Of a stretch of 32,925 nucleotides of DNA, positions 16,610 to 25,227 are shown piece by piece. Every line of letters starts with the position of its first letter. Position 1 is the stretch's first letter. The DNA lies in NCBI GenBank assembly GCA_937981585.1, contig CALJOA010000135.1, forward strand, positions 1-32,925, read 5' to 3'. The notes beneath the pieces are model-generated. The model worked only from the letters and a program-made list of their open reading frames with translations, had not been told where the DNA came from and ran no database searches. This DNA comes from an uncultured Pirellulaceae bacterium (GTDB lineage: Bacteria > Planctomycetota > Planctomycetia > Pirellulales > Pirellulaceae). A program made the position numbers and the translations under genes.

Positions 16610-18139
16610 TCACAAAATAATGACCGAAACACAAGTGATTATAAAGTTGTGAATGGCGTGCATCGCCATCGGGCCCAGCAACGATCCCCGCCACTGTCGT
16701 GTCAACGTGAATCCGATCGCCAGCGTTGCCAAAACCGGGATCGCAACCATTCCTTGCGGATGTATCGAGGCGAAAATCAGTCCGTTCAGGATTGCGGAAA
16801 AAATCACGCTTGTCCATTCTCGCCATGACACGGTCCAATCTCGAAGATGCCTGTAAAGCACACCACGGAACATTGTTTCTTCGACGATTGGAGCGGCCAC
16901 GCAGGTTGCCAGAAAGACGAATAAGATCGTAACAAAGTTACCCGACATGATGTCTTCTTGAATCGGATGTCCCGGTGTTGCTTGGCGGGCAAACTCATGC
17001 GCTTCTGCATTACCGCTGACAAGCGACATGATGATCGCGATGAGGATCAATCCCGGAACCAGGAATGGCAACAAGGCCAGATAGGCGCACACTGCCGACC
17101 CTAATTCTTTGAGCGGGTTGTGAAACGTCCAGCCAATGTCATGCCTGACTTGGGCAAAGCTGACTCCGCGAAAAACCGGCCATCCCAGCGAGAGCAAACT
17201 GCCAAAAAAGACAACTGGCTGCAGCAGCATCAGAACCGACGGATTCTCAATGCCGCTGAACTGCAGCAAGATAGAAGCTCCAAAGAACAACGTGATCCAG
17301 ATTGCATATGTCTCGATGTAGACATTGTGATCGGTTTGATGGTGCTGGAATCCTGGTGTTAGCTTGCCTGAAAAAAGCTTCGCCCCAAACACGATCGCCA
17401 GCAGAAATCCGATGAATCCCATCAGCAGCCCCAGCATCATCACCAGCACCGCGCCGATCGTCAGGCCGAAGGCTTGCGAGACGACGCCCGACCGTTTCGA
17501 AGTGTGAGGCGAGTCGGCCGGATAGAGGGCCAGCTCGCCGATCCAACCGAGTTTGCTTTTGAGAAAATCTTGGTCCGAAGTAGGAAGCGAATGGGAATCT
17601 GCATTTCCAGATTCGTAGTTGCTGGTCAACTCAAACACGATCTCGCGCATTCGCTCTTGGTCATCCGTTAGCTCGAGATCGTGCTCGGCTACTTTGTCGT
17701 CCAGGACCTCTAGATAATCAAGAGCTTCGGTTGGATTCTTGATTTCATTGCTCAGAATCGCGTAGCAAATTCGCTGTTCGTAGCAGCCCGAATCCAGCTC
17801 AGTGGGCAACAGTGTTGGCGGCGCCTGGGGCGCGGCTTTGGCGAGTTCCTGTTGGCCGACGATGAATTTGCCCTGCAACTGAACTTGCATCAGGTCAATT
17901 GGGCCTGCGTCTCCGCCAACTTTTTCTTCGGTCATCATTTGCCCTGCGGCGACCAGAGAAAAAATTCCCAACGTCAACGCGCCAACAATAAACCATGAAA
18001 TATAACCCGACAACGATAGCGGTTGTGGTTTAGGTTTGGGCGGCGGTGAATAAGGTTCAACTAATTCTGCTTCATAAACCTCTGGCGATTGGTAAGGAGA
18101 ACCGTTGTCTGGATCTGGGATGTCAGCTGAGTTCTCCAT
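16610..18139 (-). CDS. CPBP-family intramembrane protease (CAAX-processing-like)
   Basis: 509 residues from the ATG at 18139; a TTG ten codons earlier is also open. The N-terminus is Pro-rich and cytoplasmic, then a membrane segment at about 46-66, a soluble domain (about 70-220), and several membrane segments to the end. The CPBP motifs are in the last quarter: EETMFRG (420-426), FASIHPQG (457-463, His460), and HAIHN (494-498). These match the Glu/Arg and His motifs of CPBP-type glutamic or metal-dependent intramembrane proteases. Substrates are unknown. The large soluble insert between the first helix and the core is longer than usual. Confidence 0.88.
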   Translation of the reverse strand: MENSADIPDPDNGSPYQSPEVYEAELVEPYSPPPKPKPQPLSLSGYISWFIVGALTLGIFSLVAAGQMMTEEKVGGDAGPIDLMQVQLQGKFIVGQQELAKAAPQAPPTLLPTELDSGCYEQRICYAILSNEIKNPTEALDYLEVLDDKVAEHDLELTDDQERMREIVFELTSNYESGNADSHSLPTSDQDFLKSKLGWIGELALYPADSPHTSKRSGVVSQAFGLTIGAVLVMMLGLLMGFIGFLLAIVFGAKLFSGKLTPGFQHHQTDHNVYIETYAIWITLFFGASILLQFSGIENPSVLMLLQPVVFFGSLLSLGWPVFRGVSFAQVRHDIGWTFHNPLKELGSAVCAYLALLPFLVPGLILIAIIMSLVSGNAEAHEFARQATPGHPIQEDIMSGNFVTILFVFLATCVAAPIVEETMFRGVLYRHLRDWTVSWREWTSVIFSAILNGLIFASIHPQGMVAIPVLATLAIGFTLTRQWRGSLLGPMAMHAIHNFIITCVSVIIL

Positions 18140-18258
18140 TTTTGCCAAGCATCGCCGGTCAGGAACCAAGTTTGTCGATCAATGGTGGAAATGACCGACG
18201 CCAGTTAGCCCCAGATTCTAACAGTTGGACCGGCCAAAGTCACCGGCTGCAACCCAAG

Positions 18259-18954
18259 CTACTTCTGACCTTGGATCAGTCTTTTCCCCTTTCGAAAAAC
18301 AGAATCGAACATGGGCTCAGTCAAGCGTCCGGTGAACGTGTTCTGTTGGCTAGGGTGGTAGCTTCCAAGCAACCAGCGGTTCTGTTTGAGCTTAAGCGAT
18401 TCACCATGTCCGAACTTCGGACGCTTTCTGGGCGGATCAAGCCAATCCGATTCGACCAACAGTTTGATCGTTGCGTTCCAAGCCAGTCCGCCTAGCGCAA
18501 GGATCACGACCGGATCGCAGATCGCCAATGTCTCGACGAAGTAAGGACGGCAGTTGGCCAGCTCGTCACTGTTGGGCTTGTTGTCCGGCGGTGCACAGCG
18601 GCAAATGTTTGTGACGACGGCGTCGATTAGCTCCAAGCCGTCGCCACGCTGTTCTGACAAGGCTTGATTGGCGAATCCGAATTTGTGCATCGCGCGAAAC
18701 AACCACTCGCCGCTACGGTCTCCCGTGAACATGCGTCCGGTCCGATTGGCACCGTGAGCTCCCGGAGCCAATCCAACGACCAGCAATGAAGCAGAATGAT
18801 CGCCAAGGTTGGGGACCGGTTTGCCCCAGTATTTGAAATCGAGATAAGCTTTGCGTTTGACGGTCGCCACGTTCTGGCAGTGGGCAACCAATCGCGGGCA
18901 TTTTTGACATCGTTTGACCTGAGATGCTAACCGATTCCAGCGAGTCTTACTCAT
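18259..18954 (-). CDS. Uracil-DNA glycosylase, family 5 (UDGb)
   Basis: 231 residues from the ATG at 18954. It removes uracil, and in this family other deaminated bases, from DNA. Motif 1 is GLAPGAHGANRTGRMFTGD and motif 3 is SYHPSQQNTFTG, as in UDGb. Four cysteines for the iron-sulfur cluster are Cys16 and Cys19 (RCQKC) plus a pair with 14 residues between them (CAPPDN...ANC). As in UDGb, motif 1 lacks the catalytic Asp or Asn of other UDG families. The ATG lies within the end of the upstream transporter gene (8-bp overlap), which favours coupled translation; the longer in-frame start is less likely. Confidence 0.93.
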   Translation of the reverse strand: MSKTRWNRLASQVKRCQKCPRLVAHCQNVATVKRKAYLDFKYWGKPVPNLGDHSASLLVVGLAPGAHGANRTGRMFTGDRSGEWLFRAMHKFGFANQALSEQRGDGLELIDAVVTNICRCAPPDNKPNSDELANCRPYFVETLAICDPVVILALGGLAWNATIKLLVESDWLDPPRKRPKFGHGESLKLKQNRWLLGSYHPSQQNTFTGRLTEPMFDSVFRKGKRLIQGQK

Positions 18955-19780
18955 TGTTAGCTGGCTCAGCGGCAGGTTCTTTGGCCGACTCATTGCCTGA
19001 ATTTGGAGTGTCTTGCTTCGCCAGCGCTTCTTCTGCTTCCTGAGCGAGATAGAACTCTTTGAGGCTGCGGAACTTTCGTTCGAACAGGAACAGGGCGAAC
19101 AGCATCGCCAGGATGCCGCCGATCCGAAACCCCCAATTATCAGCGAATTTGCTGTTAGCCAATTGAGTTGAGAACATCAGCATCAGACCATTGCCCAGAA
19201 CGCTTCCTAATAGAATTGCCAACACAACTCGAAACCGGTTCATACCCAGCAAGCGACCAAAAATCGAGCCACCAATACTTCCAGTAGTCGAGGTTGGAAA
19301 AATGACGAAGCAAACCAGTCCAGTGAAAGCCGCGCGGCGAATCCAAGGTTGCTTTCGCAAAATAAACTGACCGTCGGTCACCATGTCCGCGATCTTGGGA
19401 CCGATTACAGGAAGTCGAAAAATGATACCCATGTGGAACGCGACAAACAACGCGACCATCACATCGAGGTAGGTCAGCATCATGAAGAGGTTGCGGGCGT
19501 CGAGGTGTTTGAGAAAAAACTTTCCAGTTTCAAGATTGGCTTCTTCGGCTCCCATCAAAATGATGAAGCGGCCAAAAAGCAGGAACGCCGACGCTGCCGC
19601 AGCAATATAACTGAACGCAACATTGGGACCTTGCACCAGATAGATGACACCCAAAATGATCGCCGTTACCACAAACGGTCCGACCAATGCCAACCACCAC
19701 GCGTAACGATGATCGTGCCGGTATTCCTTTTCGAAATCAAGCAACGTGGCGCGGGCTTCCTCAATACTGGAGGATTGCAT
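18947..19780 (-). CDS. Small multidrug export family (COG2426-like) membrane protein
   Basis: 277 residues from the ATG at 19780; a TTG at 19840 and a GTG at 19816 are also in frame. About six hydrophobic segments span residues 25-235. The central motif FVIFPTSTTGSIGGSIFGRLLGMNRF is typical of the putative small multi-drug export protein family. The assignment rests on that motif, and the transport function of the family is poorly tested. The C-terminal tail (about 240-277) is charged and Ala/Glu/Pro-rich. The stop overlaps the start of the uracil-DNA glycosylase gene. Confidence 0.8.
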   Translation of the reverse strand: MQSSSIEEARATLLDFEKEYRHDHRYAWWLALVGPFVVTAIILGVIYLVQGPNVAFSYIAAAASAFLLFGRFIILMGAEEANLETGKFFLKHLDARNLFMMLTYLDVMVALFVAFHMGIIFRLPVIGPKIADMVTDGQFILRKQPWIRRAAFTGLVCFVIFPTSTTGSIGGSIFGRLLGMNRFRVVLAILLGSVLGNGLMLMFSTQLANSKFADNWGFRIGGILAMLFALFLFERKFRSLKEFYLAQEAEEALAKQDTPNSGNESAKEPAAEPANNE

Positions 19781-20020
19781 CGGGGTTTTGGAATTGTCCG
19801 ACTTCAAGTTGCCCACCGCTTGGATACCTCGTTGCTTCAATACGCATGATCATCGGCAATGAACTCCGTGATCAGGCGTTTTAAATGATATTAGCTAGCT
19901 ATGTTCTGATTTCCGGTGACAGACAACCGTAATTTGCCTAAGCTTCCTCGCCCTGAGGAGTACCAGCAAGGCACCAACGATACCGTATCTTCAGAATTTT
20001 GAGTACGCCTAACCAAGGTC

Positions 20021-20026
20021 AGGTGA
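20021..20026 (+). promoter_or_regulatory. Ribosome binding site fixing the M48 protease start
   Basis: AGGTGA lies five bases upstream of the ATG at 20032. A TTG at 19999 in the same frame has no such site, and using it would place extra residues before the twin-arginine signal. Confidence 0.75.
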
Positions 20027-20031
20027 GAGTG

Positions 20032-20874
20032 ATGAACCCAAAAAAACAATCGATTAACCGTCGAACCGCCCTAAAAACAATTGGAGCCACCGGTTTGGGG
20101 GCTTGTCTTTGTGGCGGATGTCGCACAGCACCAGTCACCAAACGTCGGCAGTTGATGCTGATGCCCGAAGGGCAAGAGCTCGCTTTGGGAAGTGAAGCGT
20201 ACCAAGAAACGATCTCAAGCGAACCGGCGTCACAGAATACACGATTATCGCAAATGGTGAACCGTGTTGGCCAGCGAATAGCCGCCGTTTCTAACAGAAA
20301 CGATTATCAGTGGGAGTTCCGGCTGATCGGCAGCCAAACCCAGAATGCGTTTTGCTTGCCCGGTGGCAAGGTGGCGATTTATGAGGGAATCTTGCCGGTG
20401 TGCCAAGACGAAGCCGGCTTGGCCGTCGTGATGTCACACGAGATCGCCCATGCTTTAGCCCGTCACGGTGGTGAACGAATGAGCCAAAACATGGCGGTCA
20501 ATGGTGTCAAAATGGTCGCTGAAAAACTTGTCGGAACCTACGCGGCCGATAAAAAAGAAATTCTAATGAAAGCCTACGGTGTCGGATCCAAGTATGGTGT
20601 TTTACTTCCTTACAGTCGTCGTCAGGAATCCGAAGCCGATCATATCGGTCTCAACCTGATGGCCCAAGCCGGATACGACCCAACCGTCGCTCCGGATTTC
20701 TGGACCCGTTTTGGCAGTTTGAAAGCCGAAGGTCAACAGCCGGAATTTCTTTCAACGCATCCGGCCGATCAACGGCGTGCCGCTGATTTGCTCAAGTTGA
20801 TGGACGAGTCAAAGACGCTCTACGCTGGGGCGAAGCAGAAGTTTGGCCGCGGAGAAGAGTTGTTTAGGGCGTAG
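20032..20874 (+). CDS. M48-family zinc metallopeptidase, Tat-type lipoprotein
   Basis: 280 residues. The N-terminus has a twin-arginine motif (NRRTALKTIG, residues 9-18), a hydrophobic core and a lipobox-like LCGGC (26-30). This suggests folded export by the Tat pathway and lipid attachment at Cys30. The protease domain carries HEIAH (136-140) and the third zinc ligand Glu201 (QESEADH), as in the M48/BepA-type periplasmic proteases. There are no tetratricopeptide repeats after the domain, so it is shorter than BepA. Such proteins act in outer-membrane protein quality control in Proteobacteria; the role here is inferred. The gene is alone on its strand. Confidence 0.93.
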   Translation: MNPKKQSINRRTALKTIGATGLGACLCGGCRTAPVTKRRQLMLMPEGQELALGSEAYQETISSEPASQNTRLSQMVNRVGQRIAAVSNRNDYQWEFRLIGSQTQNAFCLPGGKVAIYEGILPVCQDEAGLAVVMSHEIAHALARHGGERMSQNMAVNGVKMVAEKLVGTYAADKKEILMKAYGVGSKYGVLLPYSRRQESEADHIGLNLMAQAGYDPTVAPDFWTRFGSLKAEGQQPEFLSTHPADQRRAADLLKLMDESKTLYAGAKQKFGRGEELFRA

Positions 20875-20990
20875 CGGTTTGGCCACGAACCGAAAATAGC
20901 CACGACATGCCAACGGTCGCCAAAGCTCTAGCCGATCAGCATTGCACGCGACAGGAGCCGCGTGTCTTTCAGTTCGACCGACGCCGCGCT

Positions 20991-21635
20991 TTAGAACGCG
21001 GCGTTGCTAAAAACCTTCCACCACGACTTCCTCTCTTTTTCTTTGGGCTTGAAAGTGAAGCCCCAAGGTTGTCCGTTGGTTCCGATGCAACCTTCCATCT
21101 TGGCGAACGCAAACACAGCCCGCCTGATCGTGGCATCGGTCATGATCGCTTTTCGAAGATCCGCGTTGGTGAAATCTGCCCTGGTCATGTCAGCGCTGAA
21201 GAAGTTGGTCCCGACCAGTTTCGCCTCGGTAAAGTTACTTCTGACTTCGGCAAAAAAGAAATCGGCCTCGCTCAAGTTGCTCTTTGAAAAATTTGCGTCG
21301 TTGACTTTGGAGTGACGGAACTTTGTTCCTACTGCGGTCACGCCAATGAATTTTGCTTCGTCGATCACGTTATCACTAAAGTTAGCGCTGGTCAGATCGG
21401 CGCCCGAAAAATTTGCTCGCCGCATCACCGAATTGGTCATTTGAGAAAGCATTAAGCTTGCGCCTGAGAAATCCGAGTCGCACAAGTTGCAACCGTCGAA
21501 TTTGCAGCCGGAAAGATCCTGACCGGAAAAGTCTGCGCCAGACAAGTCATGGCCGGTCAATACGCAGCCACGGATCGAATCATTTGAGGCTTTGAGCAGC
21601 GTTTTGCCCGATGCCTTGTGAACTATCTTTACCAT
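20991..21635 (-). CDS. Pentapeptide-repeat protein
   Basis: 214 residues from the ATG at 21635. The region from about residue 25 to 170 consists of A(D/N)LxxAxF-type pentapeptide repeats, for example ADFSGQDLSGCKFDGCNL, ANFSGADLTSANF and ADFTNADLRKAIM, which fold as a right-handed quadrilateral helix. The last 30 residues are basic and aromatic (NGQPWGFTFKPKEKERKSWWKVF) and lie outside the helix. Some members mimic DNA and bind gyrase, but most have no known role; nothing here identifies a target. No signal peptide is visible. Confidence 0.9.
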   Translation of the reverse strand: MVKIVHKASGKTLLKASNDSIRGCVLTGHDLSGADFSGQDLSGCKFDGCNLCDSDFSGASLMLSQMTNSVMRRANFSGADLTSANFSDNVIDEAKFIGVTAVGTKFRHSKVNDANFSKSNLSEADFFFAEVRSNFTEAKLVGTNFFSADMTRADFTNADLRKAIMTDATIRRAVFAFAKMEGCIGTNGQPWGFTFKPKEKERKSWWKVFSNAAF

Positions 21636-21640
21636 CACTT

Positions 21641-21645
21641 CTCCC
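21641..21645 (-). promoter_or_regulatory. Ribosome binding site for the pentapeptide-repeat gene
   Basis: GGGAG on the minus strand lies five bases before the ATG at 21635. This favours that start over an ATG at 21647 and a GTG at 21662, both in the same frame. Confidence 0.65.
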
Positions 21646-22074
21646 ATGATTAGACACAGCACTGACCGCCAAGCTCAATGAGCCACATTCAAGGCTTACG
21701 TGCGTGTCATTTCCTGCCCTGACGGACAGCGTCTCTATTTTTGAAACCCAATTGCCTAAACGGGTTTCGAATCTTCAGGAGTGATCTTTGAACTTTCGTT
21801 CTGCGAACGTCAAATAATTAACATTTTCGCATTACCTCCATTATCTGAAAGATGTTCGCGATAGCAAGAAAATTGTAGAATAACTCCAGCTTGGCACCCC
21901 ATTTTTTGCAAACGGCGTTCCTTTTGGCTGGAGATAACAGACCAGGCAAGATAAGAAAGCGGCAATGGTAGGCCAGCTGCCTTTAGAATTCAGGCGCCGC
22001 TTCGCGGCTTAGGCGGTTGTGCGAGCCGATAACGCCATGCTGACGCATGGGGCTACATCCTGTCGCCTCTTCTA

Positions 22075-22150
22075 GGTTGTGATTTTATTAGCCGTTTGGG
22101 CGATAGCCCCGGTTGAACTGCCATTAACCGTGGCTATCGCCAAAACGGCT
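22075..22150. repeat. Palindromic repeat family R1, copy D (full length, inverted)
   Basis: Sixty-four bases at 22075-22138 are the exact reverse complement of 26813-26876. The element then continues with the left arm (to 22150). Its arms GCCGTTTGGGCGATAGCC and GGCTATCGCCAAAACGGC form an imperfect stem of about 18-19 bp around a centre of roughly 22 nt. It lies 60-140 bases past the end of the minus-strand gene that stops at 22210. Confidence 0.92.
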
Positions 22151-22209
22151 GGGATATGTTCGACCGCAGCGATTTGTACCTTGGTTAATCAACGTCAACG
22201 CGTTCGAAT

Positions 22210-23163
22210 TCAATTTCCCCAAATTGCTTGGGAAGGCGGGGCAGCATCGTTGGTGTAAGAAGTTGTTATCACGTTTGGCGCGTTTGCGTTATTTGTCGAC
22301 TCGTTTTCTGATTCCAACTTGTTGGCCAGATTGTCCAAGTTGTCGAGGTCGATCATCGGCTTTTCAGCCAGCTGGCGATATTCGGCCAAGTCGACTGCCC
22401 GAAAGTTAAGCCACTGAAGTTTTGCTTCTGCGATTCTCTCGCGATCTTTGTTTGATAGTTGATTGACGACGGTATGCGTTGACTTGGCCTCCAAGCCTTC
22501 CCTGAAAAGCGCGTTGGGCTTTATCGAGATCTGGACCTCCGACGGCATCCAGCCAACTTTTCGAATCGAGTTATTGAGTTGGATCCGAGCAAACGGAGGA
22601 ACCTTCGTCGGGTCGGTGGCAATTAGTCTCGTAAAGTTATCCAAAAACTCATAGTAGGGCGGCAGTATCTCGGCGTGCCTAGGACGCTCGCCTTTGTAGC
22701 GGTAAGTGATACTGGGACTTTCCAGTGTAACCCAGCCCGTGGCCCAATCGTTGTCTTCTCTGAAAGCCTCTTTGGCCAGGAAGCTACTCCTCGACTCTTT
22801 GATCGTTTCTTGCCGAACCGAATCGAGAATTTTGATCAGTCGAAGTTCGGGAAGTTCCAGTCGGATCTTGCGTTTGGTATCCAGCAGGATCATTAAGCGA
22901 CGAGTGGAATCAAATACCACGGTCTCTAGCGGTGTGGGCTGGGCTTCGTCTGACATTTGAAAGTCATAAACGATTCGCTGCGAGAACAGAGTGACGTTTT
23001 GTGAAACGGGAAGCTTCGATGAATCGATGTAGATCTGAGATTCGATTCGGAATTCTTGCGCTGAGATCGGGGGAACCACGGTCAGCCCGAGCAACGTGGC
23101 TACCATTAGCGCTAACGCCAAACGGAGGCCTTTGTTCAATAGATTGCTGGAGTGCCGATCCAT
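22210..23163 (-). CDS. Secreted hypothetical protein
   Basis: 317 residues from the ATG at 23163, where AAGGA precedes the start. The reading frame is open to 23322, but that would begin beyond a strong terminator at 23281-23312 and add 53 residues before the signal peptide. Residues 1-37 form a signal peptide ending PPISAQ. The mature part has an LRLIKILDSVRQETIKESR helix, an acidic RQLAEKPMIDLDNLDNLANKLESE segment near the end and no cysteine-rich or repeat region. I do not recognise a family; an exported, periplasmic location is inferred. Confidence 0.8.
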   Translation of the reverse strand: MDRHSSNLLNKGLRLALALMVATLLGLTVVPPISAQEFRIESQIYIDSSKLPVSQNVTLFSQRIVYDFQMSDEAQPTPLETVVFDSTRRLMILLDTKRKIRLELPELRLIKILDSVRQETIKESRSSFLAKEAFREDNDWATGWVTLESPSITYRYKGERPRHAEILPPYYEFLDNFTRLIATDPTKVPPFARIQLNNSIRKVGWMPSEVQISIKPNALFREGLEAKSTHTVVNQLSNKDRERIAEAKLQWLNFRAVDLAEYRQLAEKPMIDLDNLDNLANKLESENESTNNANAPNVITTSYTNDAAPPSQAIWGN

Positions 23164-23280
23164 GGCGTTCCTTGATCGAGATTTTGGAGATAGTGATCGG
23201 TGGAACGATAGAGAAATGCAGGCATTGGGTAAAGGTTTTTCAGCGCCCGCTTCCGATGGCGCCTGGTGCCCGCTAGCAAT

Positions 23281-23312
23281 AAAAAAGCCTGCCTCGCAAC
23301 GAGACAGGCTTT
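23281..23312 (-). terminator. Rho-independent terminator of the DUF937 gene
   Basis: On the minus strand a 13-bp stem (8 bp, one G-U pair, 4 bp) closes a 3-nt loop and is followed directly by a run of T. It begins about 34 bases after the stop of the gene ending at 23346. Confidence 0.92.
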
Positions 23313-23345
23313 GAATTTTCAATTCTGAATCGAATCAGAACGTTA

Positions 23346-24593
23346 CTAACCAGCTAGTGGGTTGAGCTTGTCCATGAGCCCCTTGATAGCAGGTTGCAGG
23401 ATTCCCTGAATACCTTCGCTCTGACCGCTCATCAGGTTCTTGACAGTCTCGATAATCTTACCAATCAAGCCAGTCGCCGATGTCTTGGCAGCCCCCTCGA
23501 GCTTGTCGAGTCCCAAACCGTCAATTGACCCAGTGAAATCATTGATGGTTCCAACAAGCTTGTTAGCACCGTCTTCGCCGGACTCAGCCAATCCAGAGAA
23601 TCCTTCGCTGATGCTACCAAGACCTGTGGTCAATGCAGGTCCGGCGTCACCAAGTGATTTGAAATCAAATCCTTCGATGCCGCCCATGTCCAAATCCACA
23701 CCAGGAATCGAGGGCATGCCGAATTTTCCCATTGTGCCTTTAGCGCCTTCAACAACTTCACCGGCCTTGTTCTTGGCACCTTCTACTACGTCGCCTGCAC
23801 CACCTAAGATGCCTGGCAAGAATTGGAATGCTCCCCAAATCAGGGCCCCCAGTAGCAGCAGTGGAAGCAACAGCTTCAGCAATCCACCCCCAGCACTGGC
23901 AGCTTCGCCAGCTGCGTTGGCAGCACCACGACCGGCACTGCTGGCTGCACCACCAACGGCGCGACCCGCATCGCCAACTGCACCTGCAGCATTTCCAGCG
24001 GCACCAGAAACAGCGCGACCTGCATCACCAGCGGCACCGGCTACGTTGCCAAGCAAGTTTCCGAATCCCAAATCGCTTGTCAAAGAAGCTGGCATGAAAG
24101 AGCCAAGGCTCTTTTTCTGTGAGCCCAGGAAGCTTCCAAGTCCAACAGCGTCAAGTGCTTTCGCCTTCACGTGCTTGGCGATGACGCCCATGACAATCGG
24201 AGCAACGAGCTTCATGAGAGTTCCCATGACGCTACCTTTGAATCCAAGAAACTTGGCAAGAGTACCAAGCATGCTTGATTGTTCTTTTTCAGGACCAAAA
24301 ATTCCCTCCAGCAATCCGCCGCCTTGCTGTGCATACTGATCAGTTGCCTGGCCACCGCCAAGCAAATCACCAAGCTTGTCGAGAACTCCAGTATCCTGCT
24401 TTTGAGTTATGTCGAAAATGTCACGCGCGCCTTGAGCATTTCCTGTTTTCTTGATCAAGCCGCCAAGAATTGACCCGGCAGCGGTTTCGAAAGCTGAGCT
24501 AGTTTTGGCTTCGTCGGTACTGCCAATCAGGCCACCGATCTTGCCCATCACTTGTTTAGTTACGGCCCCCTTGACCATATCCATTAAGTCCAT
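23346..24593 (-). CDS. DUF937 protein with Gly/Ala-rich linker and one membrane segment
   Basis: 415 residues from the ATG at 24593. The N-terminal third (MVKGAVTKQVMGKIGG, SILGGLIKKTGNAQGARDIF, VLDKLGDLLGGG) fits the DUF937 pattern. A GVIAKHVKAK segment follows. Residues about 180-240 are Ala/Gly-rich repeats (GAAGDAGRAVSGAAGNAAGAVGDAGRA type), then a strongly hydrophobic helix LLKLLLPLLLLGALIWGAFQF, and a long Gly/Asp-rich C-terminal region with short amphipathic segments. The low-complexity part is supported by its frame and by the terminator and ribosome binding site at the gene's ends. DUF937 has no established function, although some members have a C-terminal OmpA domain, which is missing here. 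Confidence 0.85.
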   Translation of the reverse strand: MDLMDMVKGAVTKQVMGKIGGLIGSTDEAKTSSAFETAAGSILGGLIKKTGNAQGARDIFDITQKQDTGVLDKLGDLLGGGQATDQYAQQGGGLLEGIFGPEKEQSSMLGTLAKFLGFKGSVMGTLMKLVAPIVMGVIAKHVKAKALDAVGLGSFLGSQKKSLGSFMPASLTSDLGFGNLLGNVAGAAGDAGRAVSGAAGNAAGAVGDAGRAVGGAASSAGRGAANAAGEAASAGGGLLKLLLPLLLLGALIWGAFQFLPGILGGAGDVVEGAKNKAGEVVEGAKGTMGKFGMPSIPGVDLDMGGIEGFDFKSLGDAGPALTTGLGSISEGFSGLAESGEDGANKLVGTINDFTGSIDGLGLDKLEGAAKTSATGLIGKIIETVKNLMSGQSEGIQGILQPAIKGLMDKLNPLAG

Positions 24594-24950
24594 GTTGTCT
24601 CCAATTGAAACGAGGTTGTTTGAAATAGATTCCTGCACGCGAACTGCGGCCGCGGCAAAGTAGTATATGGGTTTTTTCGGCTGTTGGAACTGTTGAGGGC
24701 AATAGTTTGCGAACTAGGGTAGTAGTTTGGCGTTAGTTTTTGCCTGATTGAGCGCAACGCTTAGTCAGATACTGAAATAGTTAATTCAGGTAACTTTCTG
24801 CTGGTCCAATCGCTGGACAACTTCGCAACAACCGATCTGACGCTTCGTGCACTGGTGCTGTTGAGGCTTCTTCTTTGGCCAAGACACGCTTCTCGCTCGC
24901 GACAACAGCCATGCCCAGCCGAGCCTAGACCGTTTGATAAATGTCAAAAC
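24594..24950. other. Upstream region of the DUF937 gene
   Basis: About 355 bp before the palindromes at 24951 onward. It should contain the DUF937 promoter. I see no convincing ORF, RNA gene or strong hairpin in it. Confidence 0.4.
24598..24602 (-). promoter_or_regulatory. Ribosome binding site for the DUF937 gene
   Basis: GGAGA on the minus strand lies four bases upstream of the ATG at 24593. It rules against the earlier start at 24638. Confidence 0.75.
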
Positions 24951-25053
24951 ATAAATTCTGGGGGCGAAGCTCCCGCTCCTGAGCAGGCGTCATCTGGCGC
25001 TTCAGGCTCAGCGGGAGTTTCATCCGCTTCGCCCTCCTGAGGAAGCAATTTAT
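24951..25053. repeat. Large imperfect palindrome with ATAAATT ends
   Basis: The outer pair is ATAAATT (24951-24957) and AATTTAT (25047-25053). Inside, GGGGCGAAGCTCCCGCTCC and its inverse (with small gaps) pair around a loop of about 22 nt. It lies between the DUF937 gene and lpd. GC-rich arms with AT-rich ends suggest a mobile palindrome or a strong RNA hairpin. Confidence 0.7.
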
Positions 25054-25060
25054 AAAACGC

Positions 25061-25202
25061 GGGCTAGCGCCCAATGGCCCTTACTTTGTAGCGGTGGAGC
25101 GCAAGCTCCCCGGTTTTATTCAGGCGGAACTCTGAGAAACGGAGGGCTCGCGCCCAAACGCTACAATTTTGCAGGCGAAGCAAGGGCCATTGGGCTAGCG
25201 CC
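25061..25202. repeat. Branched palindrome downstream of lpd
   Basis: Outer arms of about 21 nt at 25061-25082 and 25182-25202 are near-exact inverses, followed inwards by TTGTAGCG (25086-25093) and CGCTACAA (25159-25166). Internal hairpins include GGAGC GCAA GCTCC (25095-25108). The right edge lies about 25 bases past the lpd stop, and its TGAAATCACAAG tail resembles the AT-rich tail of repeat family R1. Confidence 0.75.
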
Positions 25203-25227
25203 AAAGAGGGCAGTGAAATCACAAGAA

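Larger units (their letters stand above)
21636..22209. other. Intergenic stretch with hairpins and one R1 copy
   Basis: About 570 bp upstream of the pentapeptide gene. It holds a GC-rich hairpin at 21994-22006 (GCCGC TTC GCGGC), a hairpin at 22034-22049 (CCATGC TGAC GCATGG) and the full R1 copy at 22075-22150. I see no convincing ORF. The promoter of the pentapeptide gene should lie in the AT-rich 21660-21900 part. Confidence 0.5.

Noticed and set aside
23440-24339. 299-residue plus-strand ORF opposite the DUF937 gene
   Set aside because: It is the Pro/Ala/Ser-rich antisense shadow of the Gly/Ala repeats, whose frame on the minus strand is supported by a ribosome binding site and a terminator.
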